NCBI RefSeq assembly: GCF_900090225.1
Contig: NZ_FMHY01000002.1
Coordinates: 4,030,001 to 4,094,000 of the forward strand
DNA from: Micromonospora eburnea
GTDB lineage: Bacteria; Actinomycetota; Actinomycetes; Mycobacteriales; Micromonosporaceae
Length of the DNA: 64,000 nucleotides
Reading direction: 5' to 3'
The position numbers were made by a program, and so were the translations under genes. This document shows positions 25,962 through 35,503 of this stretch, piece by piece; position 1 is the first letter of the stretch, and every line of letters starts with the position of its first letter. The notes below the pieces were generated by a model. It saw only the letters and a program-made list of their open reading frames with translations, had not been told where the DNA came from and did not search any database.

Positions 25962-27014
25962 ATGACACTGTCCGTACTGCGGCATGGGCGACAGCGGCCG
26001 GAGGGCGGCTCGCCCGGCCGGACGCGCTCGTTCATGCGCAAGGCGATCGCCTCCGTCGCGGCGGCCGCGGCGGTGCTCTTCGTCGGAGCGTCCTCGTCAG
26101 CGGCCTCGGACCCGTACGCCGAGCCGCTCACCGGCCGGGCCAACTTCAGCTCGTCGTTCCAGCACGGCATGGTGCGGGTCGACGGCGGCCAGCTCCACTA
26201 CGTCAAGGGCGGCTCCGGGCCGGTCCTGGTGCTGCTGCACGGCTGGCCGCAGACCTGGTGGGCGTGGCACGACGTCATGCCGGCGCTCGCCCGCAACCAC
26301 ACCGTCATCGCGTTCGACCTGCCCGGCCTCGGCGACTCCAGCTCCTTCGCGAGCGGATACGACAAGGTGACCACCGCGCAGCGGATCCGCCAGGCGGTGC
26401 ACGCCCTCGGGCACCGGCAGGTGTCGATCCTGGCGCACGACGTCGGGGTGCTCGTCGCCTACCCGTACGCACGCGAGTTCCCGAACGAGGTCAACCGGAT
26501 CGCGGTGCTCGACTCGACGTTGCCGGGCTTCGGGCTTGAGGACGCCTACACCCTGAGCTTTCACTTCCTGTTCAACGCCGCGCCCGCACCGATCCCCGAG
26601 CGGATCCTCGACGACGAGGACGTGCCGACCTACCTCGGCATGATCTTCGACTTCAGCGTCAACCGCGCCGCCATCGACCGGGACGTCTACTACCGCTTCT
26701 ATCGGGACCCGGCCGACCGGACCGCGGGCTACAACTACTACCGCGCGTACGCCGGGGACGCGGAGAACAACCGGGCGAACGCCGCCAGGCGGCTGACGAC
26801 GCCGGTCCTCGCGATGGGCTCGGCGGCGACGTTCGGGCCGGCGGTGGCGGGATCGTTCCGGCAGGTCGCCGACGACGTACGCGAGGTCGTGGCACCCAAC
26901 TCGGGCCACTTCATCCCGGAGGAGAACCCGCAGTTCCTGGTCTCCTGCGTGAACCTCTTCACCGGCGTGACGGCCACCCCGCCGTCGCCGGAGCTCGCCA
27001 ACTGCGTCGCCTGA
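25962..27014 (+). CDS. secreted alpha/beta hydrolase, epoxide hydrolase/haloalkane dehalogenase-like
   Basis: 350 residues from ATG 25962 (AAAGGGA upstream). An extended, arginine-rich N-region leads into a hydrophobic stretch and an alanine/serine-rich cleavage region near residue 50 (FVGASSSAAS), so export is likely; ATG 26034 is an alternative start. Catalytic features: oxyanion motif LLHGWPQTWWAW, nucleophile aspartate in ILAHDVGVLV (about residue 168) and a C-terminal SGHFIPEE histidine. An Asp nucleophile distinguishes epoxide hydrolases and dehalogenases from esterases. Enediyne clusters usually encode a cytosolic epoxide hydrolase for the core; a secreted form is unusual. It may act on extracellular product or be unrelated to the core. 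Confidence 0.75.
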   Translation: MTLSVLRHGRQRPEGGSPGRTRSFMRKAIASVAAAAAVLFVGASSSAASDPYAEPLTGRANFSSSFQHGMVRVDGGQLHYVKGGSGPVLVLLHGWPQTWWAWHDVMPALARNHTVIAFDLPGLGDSSSFASGYDKVTTAQRIRQAVHALGHRQVSILAHDVGVLVAYPYAREFPNEVNRIAVLDSTLPGFGLEDAYTLSFHFLFNAAPAPIPERILDDEDVPTYLGMIFDFSVNRAAIDRDVYYRFYRDPADRTAGYNYYRAYAGDAENNRANAARRLTTPVLAMGSAATFGPAVAGSFRQVADDVREVVAPNSGHFIPEENPQFLVSCVNLFTGVTATPPSPELANCVA

Positions 27015-27054
27015 TCACCGCGCGCCGGGAGTGATCCCGGCGGGACGGGCGAAC

Positions 27055-27087
27055 CGGCCGCCACGCGCCAGCCGCGCGTGGCGGCCG
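27055..27087. terminator. bidirectional terminator
   Basis: A 13-bp perfect stem (CGGCCGCCACGCG) with a 7-nt loop lies between the secreted hydrolase and the convergent flavin monooxygenase gene. Confidence 0.7.
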
Positions 27088-27131
27088 CTCGCGTACTCGC
27101 CGCCCCTCGGCCCCGCCACGGCACGCGTCGG

Positions 27132-28901
27132 TCAGCCGAGTTCGTCCGGCGCCTCGGGCGGCGCGAGTTCCGTCGCCCGGCGCGGCCACTGCGCCACCAG
27201 GTCCAGGCGGGCCGAGACGAGCGCCAGGTGGATCCGGGTCGGCCAGGCGTCGACGGCCGGATCCCGGCACAGGTCGGTCGACCAGTCCATCGGAACGCAA
27301 CCGGCGACCACCACGCCGACCTCCGTCCGGACCCGGCCACCGAACTCGACGATACGGTCCCACCACCCGGCCCGGCCGGGCAGCAGCAGCACGCCGTCGA
27401 CGCCACGGCGGCGCAGCGCGGCCACCTCGCGCAGCGCGTCGTCGTCGGCCGCCGGATCCGGCGCGGCCAGGGCCACGAACCGCAGCGGGTACGGTCCCGG
27501 GGCCAGCAGCCGCCCCTGCGTGCCCGCCGCCCACTCGCCGCCGCCCTGTCGTGGCCCACCGGGCAGCGGTTCGAGCCGCGCAGCCGGCACGAGACACGGT
27601 ACGTCCGCGCCGGCGCCGGATGAGCCGGGCGCGGAAGCGCCGACGCCGACCAGCCGGTGCGGCAGGCGTGACCCGCGCGCGGTGAAGGGCTCGGCAACGG
27701 CGTGCCGGGCGGGAGCGTCCGGGTCGGCCCCGTCGGTCCGCCGGTACGCCGCCTCGGCCTCGGCGATCCGCGTCGGGCAGCGCCGCCGCAGGCCGTGGTA
27801 GCTGATCGCCGTCGTACGGGTGATGAAGTGCATGCCGAACTGGGCCGGTGGCAGGTGCATCCGCCGCCCGTACGTCTCCCACCACCGCATGCTCGGCCCG
27901 GCCAGGCGCTGCACCCGCGCCACCGCCGGCCGCCGCTCCCGCTCGTACGCGTCGAACGCGGCGGTGACGGTGTCGTGCTCACGCAGCGCGCCGGCCAACG
28001 CCATCGCGTCGGCGAGGGCCATCGTGGTGCCGGACGCCACGGCGAAGTGGGCGGTGTGCGCGGCGTCGCCGATCAGCACCCGGTTGCCGTCCGACCAGCG
28101 CCGGTTCGTCACGACGTCGAACCGGGACCAGCGGCTCCGGTTGCTGACCAGTCCGGCGCCGAGCTGGCCGGCGAAGACGTCGTCGAGCAGCGCCAGCCCG
28201 GCCGCGCCGATCTCGCCCGGCGCCCCGTCGGCGCGGCACGCCACGTCGAGCCCGGCCCGGCGCCACGTGCCGTCGTCGAGTTCCACCACCACGGTGCTCA
28301 GGCCACCGCCGCAGGAGTACGCGTGGGCGGCCATCGGCCCGTGCTCGGTGGGGACGAAGAACATGGTGGCGGCGTCACCGACGTCCGCGGTGGTGCCGAG
28401 CCAGATGTAGCGGGCGGCGCCGGTACGCACGGTCGTGCCGAACGCCGCCGCCCGCGCCGTACGGTGGGTCGAGCGCGCTCCATCGGCGAGGACGACCAGG
28501 TCGGCGTCCAGTTCGTCGGCGCGGGCGTCGTGTCCGTGGTGGACGCGTACGCCGACGGCCCGCGCCTCCTCCGTCAGGACGGCCAGCACGGCGCCACGGG
28601 ACACGGCCACGACCGGGAAACCGTCGTAGCGCAGCCGCCCGCCGGGCATCCGCAACTCGACACCGGACAGCGGCCGGGCGAGGCGGCCGATCCGGTCGGC
28701 GACGAGCGAATCGCGGGCGGCCAGCTGCCGCATCGTCCGGTCCGACAGCGCGATGCCGAAGCCGGCGGTGCCGCCCGGTTCGCTGCGCTCGTAGACGTCG
28801 ATCCTCGCGCCGGGCCAGGTTTGGCCGAGCAGCCGGGACAGGAAGAGCCCGGCGGGTCCGGCGCCGATGATCGCCACCCGTGTCGCGCCCATGTCCCCCA
28901 C
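27132..28901 (-). CDS. FAD monooxygenase, salicylyl-/2-aminobenzoyl-CoA hydroxylase-like
   Basis: 589 residues from GTG 28901 (AGGGGA upstream); ATG 28892 is an alternative. Class A flavoprotein: VAIIGAGPAGLFLSRLLG at the N-terminus, a DG-type motif (LVVLADGARS) near residue 140 and VLIGDAAHTAHFAVASG near 270. The segment SMRWWETYGRRM...FGMHFITRT (about 320-345) resembles the S-x-RWFE...MTRS region of aryl-CoA monooxygenases. Those carry a C-terminal old-yellow-enzyme barrel; here only ~200 residues follow, and they lack its N-terminal half, so the tail looks degenerate. Likely to hydroxylate the aromatic acid as its CoA or carrier thioester, matching the ligase at 35500. Divergent from the methyltransferase at 29187. 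Confidence 0.75.
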   Translation of the reverse strand: MGDMGATRVAIIGAGPAGLFLSRLLGQTWPGARIDVYERSEPGGTAGFGIALSDRTMRQLAARDSLVADRIGRLARPLSGVELRMPGGRLRYDGFPVVAVSRGAVLAVLTEEARAVGVRVHHGHDARADELDADLVVLADGARSTHRTARAAAFGTTVRTGAARYIWLGTTADVGDAATMFFVPTEHGPMAAHAYSCGGGLSTVVVELDDGTWRRAGLDVACRADGAPGEIGAAGLALLDDVFAGQLGAGLVSNRSRWSRFDVVTNRRWSDGNRVLIGDAAHTAHFAVASGTTMALADAMALAGALREHDTVTAAFDAYERERRPAVARVQRLAGPSMRWWETYGRRMHLPPAQFGMHFITRTTAISYHGLRRRCPTRIAEAEAAYRRTDGADPDAPARHAVAEPFTARGSRLPHRLVGVGASAPGSSGAGADVPCLVPAARLEPLPGGPRQGGGEWAAGTQGRLLAPGPYPLRFVALAAPDPAADDDALREVAALRRRGVDGVLLLPGRAGWWDRIVEFGGRVRTEVGVVVAGCVPMDWSTDLCRDPAVDAWPTRIHLALVSARLDLVAQWPRRATELAPPEAPDELG

Positions 28902-29186
28902 ACCGTCCGTCCCCTGTGGTGGGCCGGCGCCGCGCCGCCTCCCGCAACGGACGCGGCCCGGCCCGAACGGAATCCTGGCAGCCGCCGGGCGCCGGCCTCA
29001 TCTCCCGTCGTGCGCACCGGTCATCCGGGCAGGACGGTCGACGTCGGCGTCGGGGCTCAGCCGACGCGGCGCACACACGAAGGTGCCCGGCACCGGCCGC
29101 CCCCACCACGATCGGTTCGTCCCCGCAGCCCGCCGCGTCGCCGGCGCGTACGGCCGGACTCCCTGAGTCGGGCCGAAAGGAGAACC
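28902..29186. promoter_or_regulatory. divergent intergenic region of the aromatic-acid genes
   Basis: 285 bp between the leftward flavin monooxygenase and the rightward methyltransferase-PKS-ligase operon, so it should hold both promoters. I see no convincing boxes or dyads apart from the AAAGGAG ribosome site before 29187. Confidence 0.4.
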
Positions 29187-30233
29187 ATGGGCACCGATCG
29201 GCACGTGGCGGTGACGGAGGCCGACTACCTCCGGCTGCTGGTGCACGGCACGACCGCGTTCGAACTGCTCCGTACCGCCCTGGAACTCGACGTTTTCGAG
29301 CACCTGGAGCGAGCGGGCGGGATGACCGTGCGGCAGCTGTCGGCGGAGCTGGGCGTCGAGGAGCAGCCCGCCCGCGTCCTGCTGCTCGGGCTCTGCACGC
29401 TGCGGCTGGTCGACAAGCGCGGCGAGGCGTACGTCAACGCCGACCTGACCCGCCGCAAGCTGCTGCGGTCGAGCGCCCGGTTCCTCGGTCCGCTGGTCGA
29501 CGTGCAGGCGAAGGTGATCAACCAGGCGCTGCCCGACCTGGCCGAGGCCGTACGCCGCAACACCAACGTCGGCCTGCGGCACCTGCCCGGACCCGGGACC
29601 ACCCTGTACGAGCGGCTCACCGCCCACCCGGAGTTGCAGCGCGTGTTCTACGCGAACATGGGCGACGCCTCGCAGAAGGCGCTCGGCCCGCTGCTGGACA
29701 GCTACGACTTCAGTGGCATCCGGCACGCGATCGACGTGGGTGGCGGTGACGGCACCAACGCCGTCCACCTGGCCCGGCGCTACCCGCACCTCACGGTCAC
29801 CGTCTTCGACCAGGAGAGCGTCACCCGGCTGGCCGCCGACCGCATCGACGACCCGGACCTGCGTCGGCGTGTCCGCTTCCACGCCGGGGACATCATGACC
29901 GAGCCGCTGCCCGAGGGCGCCGACGCCGTGCTCGTGTTCCACATCTTCGAGATCTGGTCCCTCGAACGGAACACGGAGCTGCTGCGCCGGTGCCGGGCGG
30001 CGCTGCCGGACGGCGGGGTCTGCCTGATCTACAACTTCGTCTCGAACGACGAGGGCACCGGTTCGATGAGTGCCGGGCTGGTGTCCCCCTACTTCCTCAC
30101 CCTCGCCTCCGGCGAGGGCATGGCGTACTCGGCCGGGGACATGGAGCGGGCCGCCCTCGACGCCGGCTTCTCCCACGTCGAGCGGTACGAGGGCCTGGGA
30201 TTCAGTCACGCACTCGTCGTCGGCCGCCGATAG
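29187..30233 (+). CDS. SAM methyltransferase of the O-methyltransferase/C-methyltransferase family II (NcsB1/MdpB1-like)
   Basis: 348 residues; ATG 29187 with AAAGGAG. An N-terminal winged-helix dimerisation domain (FELLRTALELDVFEHL, then LSAELGVEEQPARVLLLGL) precedes the SAM domain: AIDVGGGDGTNAVHLA (about residue 180), FHAGDIM and VFHIFEIWSLERNTELLRR, the histidine position used as base in O-methyltransferases. Start of a three-gene operon with the aromatic PKS and acyl ligase, so it should methylate the aromatic acid. Homologues act on oxygen in neocarzinostatin and, as I recall, on carbon in maduropeptin; sequence alone does not decide. Confidence 0.8.
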   Translation: MGTDRHVAVTEADYLRLLVHGTTAFELLRTALELDVFEHLERAGGMTVRQLSAELGVEEQPARVLLLGLCTLRLVDKRGEAYVNADLTRRKLLRSSARFLGPLVDVQAKVINQALPDLAEAVRRNTNVGLRHLPGPGTTLYERLTAHPELQRVFYANMGDASQKALGPLLDSYDFSGIRHAIDVGGGDGTNAVHLARRYPHLTVTVFDQESVTRLAADRIDDPDLRRRVRFHAGDIMTEPLPEGADAVLVFHIFEIWSLERNTELLRRCRAALPDGGVCLIYNFVSNDEGTGSMSAGLVSPYFLTLASGEGMAYSAGDMERAALDAGFSHVERYEGLGFSHALVVGRR

Positions 30234-30301
30234 GGCGCCGCCCCGGCCGCGCACCGGCCACCGTGTCCGGTGCGCTCGCGACGCGTCAAGGAGAGCGCCT
30301 C

Positions 30302-33300
30302 ATGACCTCATCCGAACCCATCGCCATCGTGGGCATGGCCTGCCGGTTCGCCGGTGACGTCGACTCACCCGACCGGTTCTGGGCGTTGCTGCGCGACGGC
30401 CGGGACACCGTCGGAGAGATTCCCGACGACCGCTGGAGCTGGTACGCCGGCCAGAGCCCGGAGCACGCGGAGGCGGTGGCGGGGGCGACCCGGCGGGGCT
30501 CCTTCCTGACCGACATCGCCGGCTTCGACGCCGACTTCTTCGAGATCACGCCGCGCGAGGCGGCGCTGATGGACCCGCAGCAGCGCATCGTGCTGGAACT
30601 GTCCTGGGAGGCGCTGGAGCACGCCGGGATCCCGCCGAGAGGGCTGGCGGGCAGCGATGCGGGCGTGTTCATGGGCGTCGGCACGGACGACTACGGGCGG
30701 CGGCTGCTGGAGGATCTGCCCCGCGTCGAGGCGTGGACCGGCATCGGGGGCGCCTACTGCGCCGTCGCGAACCGGGTGTCGTACGTGCTCGACCTGCACG
30801 GGCCGAGCATGACGGTGGACACCGCCTGCTCCTCGTCGCTGGTCGCCATCCACCTGGCCGCCCAGGCGCTGCGCGCCGAGGAGTGCGACCTCGCCCTCGC
30901 CGGGGGCGTGCTGGTGATGGCAGCCCCCGGCCTGACCCTCGTCCTCGACGCGGCGGGGGCCACCGCGCCGGACGGCCGCTGCAAGTCCTTCGACGCCGCC
31001 GCCGACGGTTACGGCCGTGGCGAGGGCGGCGGAGTCGTGGTGCTCAAGCGCCTCGCCGACGCCCGCCGCGACAACGACCGGATCCTGGCCGTCGTGCGCG
31101 GCAGCGCGGTACGCCAGGACGGACGCACCAACGGCATCATGGCACCGAACGGGCCGGCGCAGGCGGAGCTGATGCGCCGGGCCTGCCGGGACGCCGGCAT
31201 CGACCCGCGGACCGTCGACTACGTCGAGGCGCACGGCACCGGCACCCCGGTCGGCGACCCGCTGGAGGCGGGGGCGCTCGCCGCGGTGTTCGGCGCCGGG
31301 CGGCCCGCCGACCGTCCGCTGCTGATCGGCTCGGTCAAGCCGAACATCGGTCACCTGGAGGCCGGCGCGGGCGTGGCCGGTGTCATCAAGACGGTGCTCG
31401 CCCTGGGCCACGGCGAACTGCCGCCGAGCCTGCGCGTCGCCCGGCCCAACCCCGCCGTCGACTGGGCGGGCGCCGGGCTACGGGTGGTGACCGAGGTGAC
31501 CCCGTGGCCAGCGAGCGACACGCCCCGGCGGGCGGCGGTGTCCGGCTACGGGTACGGCGGCACCATCGCGCACCTCGTCATCGACGGCCCGGAGACCATC
31601 GACGGGATCGAGCCGCCGGCGGACCGGGACCGGCGTCCCGAGCGCACCGGGCCGTCCCTGTACCCGCTGTCGGGGGCGTCCCCCGCCGCGCTCCGGCAGT
31701 ACGCCGACCGCCTCGCCGACCGCCTCACCGCCGACCCGGGGCCGGACACCGCCGACGTGGGCCACACCCTCGCCCGCCGCCGCAGCCACCTGCCCCACCG
31801 CTGCGCCGTCGTCGCCGACGGGCGGGCCGACCTGGTCCAGCGGCTACGGGCGTACGCGGACACCGGGCGCGGCGGCGTCTCCGGCGTGGCGCCGTCCGGT
31901 GGCGACCGCGGGGTCGTCTGGGTCTTCTCCGGACACGGCTCGCACTGGACGGGCATGGGCCGCGACCTGCTCGCCGACACCCCGGCGTTCGCGGAGGTGT
32001 TCGACCAGCTCGAACCCGTCTTCCGCGCGGAACTCGGGCGGTCGCCGCGGGCGGTGCTGTTCGACGACCGGCCGCAGCCGGTGGACGTGGTCCAACCGAT
32101 GATCTTCGCGGTCCAGATGGCGCTCGTCGCGACCTGGCGGTCCCTCGGGTTACGTCCCGCCGCCGTCATCGGCCACTCCGTGGGCGAGATCGCCGCGGCG
32201 GTGACCGCCGGGATCCTCACCCTGGAACAGGGTGCGCGGCTGGTCTGCCGGCGCTCCCTGCTGCTGCGGCAGGTCGCCGGCGCCGGCGCGATGGCCATGG
32301 TCGACGTCGACGCCGACGAGGCGACGCGGCGGCTGGCCGGGCGCGACGACGTGGTGGTGGCCATCACCGCGTCGCCCGGCTGGTCCGTGCTCTCCGGCGA
32401 CGCCCCGGCGGTCGCCGAACTCGCCGACCGGTGGCGCGACGACGGCGTGGACGTACGGGCGGTCAACTCCGACGTCGCGTTCCACAGCCCGCACATGGAC
32501 CCGCTGCTGGACGCGTTGCGGTCGGCCGCGGCCGACCTCCCCCCGGCCGAGGCGCGGATCCCGGTCTACACGACCGCGCTGGCCGATCCCCGCTCGACGG
32601 CTCCCCGGGACGGGGCCTACTGGGCGACGAACCTGCGCGGCACGGTCCGCTTCGCCCAGGCGGTCACCGCCGCCGCCGAGGACGGGCACCGGCTCTTCCT
32701 GGAGGTCTCCGCGCACCCGGTGGTCGCCCACTCGATCAGCACGACCCTGGACGGCCTGCCGGTCGACGACGCCCGGGTGGCGTACTCGCTGCGGCGCGGC
32801 CAACCCGGACGGGAGGTCCTGCTGACCAACCTCGGTGAGCTGCACTGCCACGGCGCGGCGGTGGACTGGTCGGCCCTGTGGCCCGACGGCGACGTCGTGG
32901 ACCTGCCCACCGTGGCCTGGCAGCGCCGGCGGCACTGGGCGGCGGAGCCGCCCGCCCCGGCCACCGTGGCCAAACGGCACGACCGGGCCGGGCACACCCT
33001 GCTCGGCGGCCGCACCGTCGTACGCGGGGCCGTGCCGACCGACGTCTGGTCGACCCGCCTCGACCGCGCCTCGCGCCCCTACCCGGGCGAGCACCCGGTC
33101 CGGGGCGTGGAGATCATCCCCGCCGCGGTGCTGCTGAACACCTTCCTCGCCGCCGCGTCCGCCGGCCGGGGGTGGGTCGACCTGGCGGACGTCGCCCTGC
33201 GGGTGCCGGTCAGCGTGACCCACCCCCGGGAGGTCCAGGTGGTCCGCCAGGGCGAGACGCTGCGCCTGAGTTCCCGGATCCTCGACCCGGCCGGTGACGA

Positions 33301-35503
33301 CGAGGGCTGGGTGACGCACACCGCCGCCACCGCCGACACCCACGCGGGCCTGCCCGCCCGTGCCGAGGTGCCGACCGAGGTGACGGAACCGCTGGACGAG
33401 GGCTTCGTGGTCGACCGCCTGGGCAAGCTCGGCGTCGCCGCGATGGGCTTCCCCTGGGCCGTCCACCGCCTCGGCCGCACCGCCGACGGCCTCGTCGCGG
33501 ACGTCGCCGCCGGCGACGGCACGGCGCCGGTACGCGGCTGGGCGCCCGCGCTCGACGCCGCGCTGTCGATCGCGTCCGTGGTCTTCCCCGGCCGGGCGGT
33601 GCTGCGTATGCCGGCGCACATCGAGCGGGTCACGCTGTCACCGGCGGCGGTCGGCCGGGCCCGGATCGCCGTACGCCGCCGGGGCGGCGACGTCGTCGAC
33701 GTGGAGATCGCCAACTCGTACGGCGAGGTGGTCGGCCGACTCGTGGGCCTGCGGTACGGGCGGCTCGACCTCGACGTCGAGCACCTCGGCGAGGCGGCCG
33801 GCCTCGTGTACGACATCGCCTGGCGGCCCGCGCCGCAACTGGTCGGCCGCCCGCCGGACGCGGTGGCCCTGGTCGGCCCGGTCACCGCGCTGGGCGACAG
33901 GCTGGCCGTGCGACTGGACCGCCTCGGGGTGCCCTGCCGGCACGTACCCGACCCGGACGACCTCACCGACGGTGAGCTGAGCGACGGCCAGACCATCCTG
34001 GTGGTGCCCGCCGACGCGGGTGCCGGCGATCCGGGCGCGGTGACCACCACGAACGCGTGGCTGCTGGCCCGGACCGCGCAACGGCTCGCGGCGGCCCGGT
34101 CGCCACGGCCGGCACGGCTGTGGTGCGTGACCCGGGGCGTCCTCGCCTGCGCGGACCGGGAGGCCCTCGGGCACGCGGCCCTGTGGGGGCTGGGCCGGAT
34201 CGTCGGCGGCGAGCGCCCCGACATCTGGGGTGGGGTCGTCGACGTCGGGGCCGCTCCGGAGGACCTGTCCGCGCTCGTCGCGCTCGTCGGGGCGGGCCAC
34301 GGCGAGGACGTGGTGGCGGTGCGCGACGGGGAGGTCCTGGTGCCGCGCCTGCGGGCCGCCGCCGACGGACCGGACGCGCCGTCGCTGCACTGCCGGCCCG
34401 ACGGCACGTACCTGATCACCGGTGGGCTGGGCGCGCTCGGCCTGGAGGTGGCCTCCTGGCTCGCGTCGCGCGGCGCCCGCCGGATCGTCCTGGCCGGCCG
34501 CCGCGGCCTGCCCGACCGCGAGGCGTGGGACCGGGTCACCGACCCGGGGCAGCGGGCCGCCGTCGAGGCGGTCCGGGCGCTGGAACGGGCGGGGGTGACC
34601 GTCGCCGTGGTGGCGCTGGACGTCGCCGACCCGGAGCAGGCCGCGCGGTTGCTACGGCCCGCCGCCCTCGGGCTGCCCCCGGTACGCGGGATCGTGCACG
34701 CCGCCGGGGTGCTGGACGACCGGACGGTCGACGCGCTCGACGAGGAGTCGCTGCGTCGGGTGCTCCGGCCGAAGGTGGCCGGCGCGCTGACCCTGCACAC
34801 GCTGTTCCCGCCGGGCAGCGTCGACTTCTTCGTCCTCTTCTCCTCGGCGGGCCAGTTGCTCGGTCTGCCCGGGCAGGCCAGCTACGCGGCGGGCAACGCC
34901 TTCCTCGACGGCCTGGCCCGGCATCGGCGCGCGACCGGCGACGGCGGAGCGCGGAGCATCCTGTGGACCTCCTGGCGCGGGCTCGGGATGTCCACCTCCG
35001 CCGAGGTCATCGACGCCGAACTGGCCGCCCGGGGCACCGCCGACGTCAGCGCCGCCGAGGCGTTCGCCTCGTGGGAACGGGTGCAGCGGCACGACCTGGG
35101 CGAGGCGGTGGTGCTGCGGGTGCTGCCGGAGTCGTCGGGCGGTCGTCGCCCGCCGCTGCTCGCCGAGTTGGCCACCGGCGCCCCCACGGACCGCGCCCCC
35201 GAGGCCGCCGCGCCGTCCTGGGCGGGCCTGGACGGGGCCGCGCTGCACGCCCACCTGCGGCAGCGGATCAGCGAGCAGGTCGCCGACGAGACGCGGCTGC
35301 CCGCCGCCGAGGTCGACCCGCACCGCCCGCTGTCGGAGATGGGGCTGGACTCGGTGATGACGACGCGCATCCGGTCGGCCCTGGAGCGGGAGTTCCAGCT
35401 CGGACTGCCGGCGACGTTGCTGTGGGACCAACCGACGGTCGGCGCGATCGCCGAGTACGTCGCCATCCGATTGAAGACCGGCACGGAAGGGGCCGAACGA
35501 TGA
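30302..35503 (+). CDS. iterative type I aromatic polyketide synthase, KS-AT-DH-KR-ACP
   Basis: 1733 residues from ATG 30302 (AAGGAG upstream). KS: DTACSSSL (Cys ~176), HGTGTPVGD, NIGHLEAG. AT: GHSVGEIAAA (Ser ~626), with VAFHSPHMDP indicating malonyl-CoA. DH-like domain: GEHPVRGVEIIP (His ~931). KR: LITGGLGALGLEVA (~1371). ACP: MGLDSVMT (Ser ~1684). There is no thioesterase. This order and size are those of 6-methylsalicylate-type synthases such as NcsB, MdpB, CalO5 and ChlB1, not of the enediyne core synthase, whose ACP lies before its KR-DH. Active KR and DH predict a partly reduced aromatic acid, a methylsalicylate- or naphthoate-like unit; chain length cannot be read from sequence. Followed by a coupled ligase. 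Confidence 0.92.
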   Translation: MTSSEPIAIVGMACRFAGDVDSPDRFWALLRDGRDTVGEIPDDRWSWYAGQSPEHAEAVAGATRRGSFLTDIAGFDADFFEITPREAALMDPQQRIVLELSWEALEHAGIPPRGLAGSDAGVFMGVGTDDYGRRLLEDLPRVEAWTGIGGAYCAVANRVSYVLDLHGPSMTVDTACSSSLVAIHLAAQALRAEECDLALAGGVLVMAAPGLTLVLDAAGATAPDGRCKSFDAAADGYGRGEGGGVVVLKRLADARRDNDRILAVVRGSAVRQDGRTNGIMAPNGPAQAELMRRACRDAGIDPRTVDYVEAHGTGTPVGDPLEAGALAAVFGAGRPADRPLLIGSVKPNIGHLEAGAGVAGVIKTVLALGHGELPPSLRVARPNPAVDWAGAGLRVVTEVTPWPASDTPRRAAVSGYGYGGTIAHLVIDGPETIDGIEPPADRDRRPERTGPSLYPLSGASPAALRQYADRLADRLTADPGPDTADVGHTLARRRSHLPHRCAVVADGRADLVQRLRAYADTGRGGVSGVAPSGGDRGVVWVFSGHGSHWTGMGRDLLADTPAFAEVFDQLEPVFRAELGRSPRAVLFDDRPQPVDVVQPMIFAVQMALVATWRSLGLRPAAVIGHSVGEIAAAVTAGILTLEQGARLVCRRSLLLRQVAGAGAMAMVDVDADEATRRLAGRDDVVVAITASPGWSVLSGDAPAVAELADRWRDDGVDVRAVNSDVAFHSPHMDPLLDALRSAAADLPPAEARIPVYTTALADPRSTAPRDGAYWATNLRGTVRFAQAVTAAAEDGHRLFLEVSAHPVVAHSISTTLDGLPVDDARVAYSLRRGQPGREVLLTNLGELHCHGAAVDWSALWPDGDVVDLPTVAWQRRRHWAAEPPAPATVAKRHDRAGHTLLGGRTVVRGAVPTDVWSTRLDRASRPYPGEHPVRGVEIIPAAVLLNTFLAAASAGRGWVDLADVALRVPVSVTHPREVQVVRQGETLRLSSRILDPAGDDEGWVTHTAATADTHAGLPARAEVPTEVTEPLDEGFVVDRLGKLGVAAMGFPWAVHRLGRTADGLVADVAAGDGTAPVRGWAPALDAALSIASVVFPGRAVLRMPAHIERVTLSPAAVGRARIAVRRRGGDVVDVEIANSYGEVVGRLVGLRYGRLDLDVEHLGEAAGLVYDIAWRPAPQLVGRPPDAVALVGPVTALGDRLAVRLDRLGVPCRHVPDPDDLTDGELSDGQTILVVPADAGAGDPGAVTTTNAWLLARTAQRLAAARSPRPARLWCVTRGVLACADREALGHAALWGLGRIVGGERPDIWGGVVDVGAAPEDLSALVALVGAGHGEDVVAVRDGEVLVPRLRAAADGPDAPSLHCRPDGTYLITGGLGALGLEVASWLASRGARRIVLAGRRGLPDREAWDRVTDPGQRAAVEAVRALERAGVTVAVVALDVADPEQAARLLRPAALGLPPVRGIVHAAGVLDDRTVDALDEESLRRVLRPKVAGALTLHTLFPPGSVDFFVLFSSAGQLLGLPGQASYAAGNAFLDGLARHRRATGDGGARSILWTSWRGLGMSTSAEVIDAELAARGTADVSAAEAFASWERVQRHDLGEAVVLRVLPESSGGRRPPLLAELATGAPTDRAPEAAAPSWAGLDGAALHAHLRQRISEQVADETRLPAAEVDPHRPLSEMGLDSVMTTRIRSALEREFQLGLPATLLWDQPTVGAIAEYVAIRLKTGTEGAER

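Noticed and set aside
30302..35503. The large PKS as the enediyne core synthase
   Set aside because: Its order is KS-AT-DH-KR-ACP with a C-terminal ACP and no phosphopantetheinyl transferase or central ACP. That is the 6-methylsalicylate/naphthoate type, not the core synthase type.
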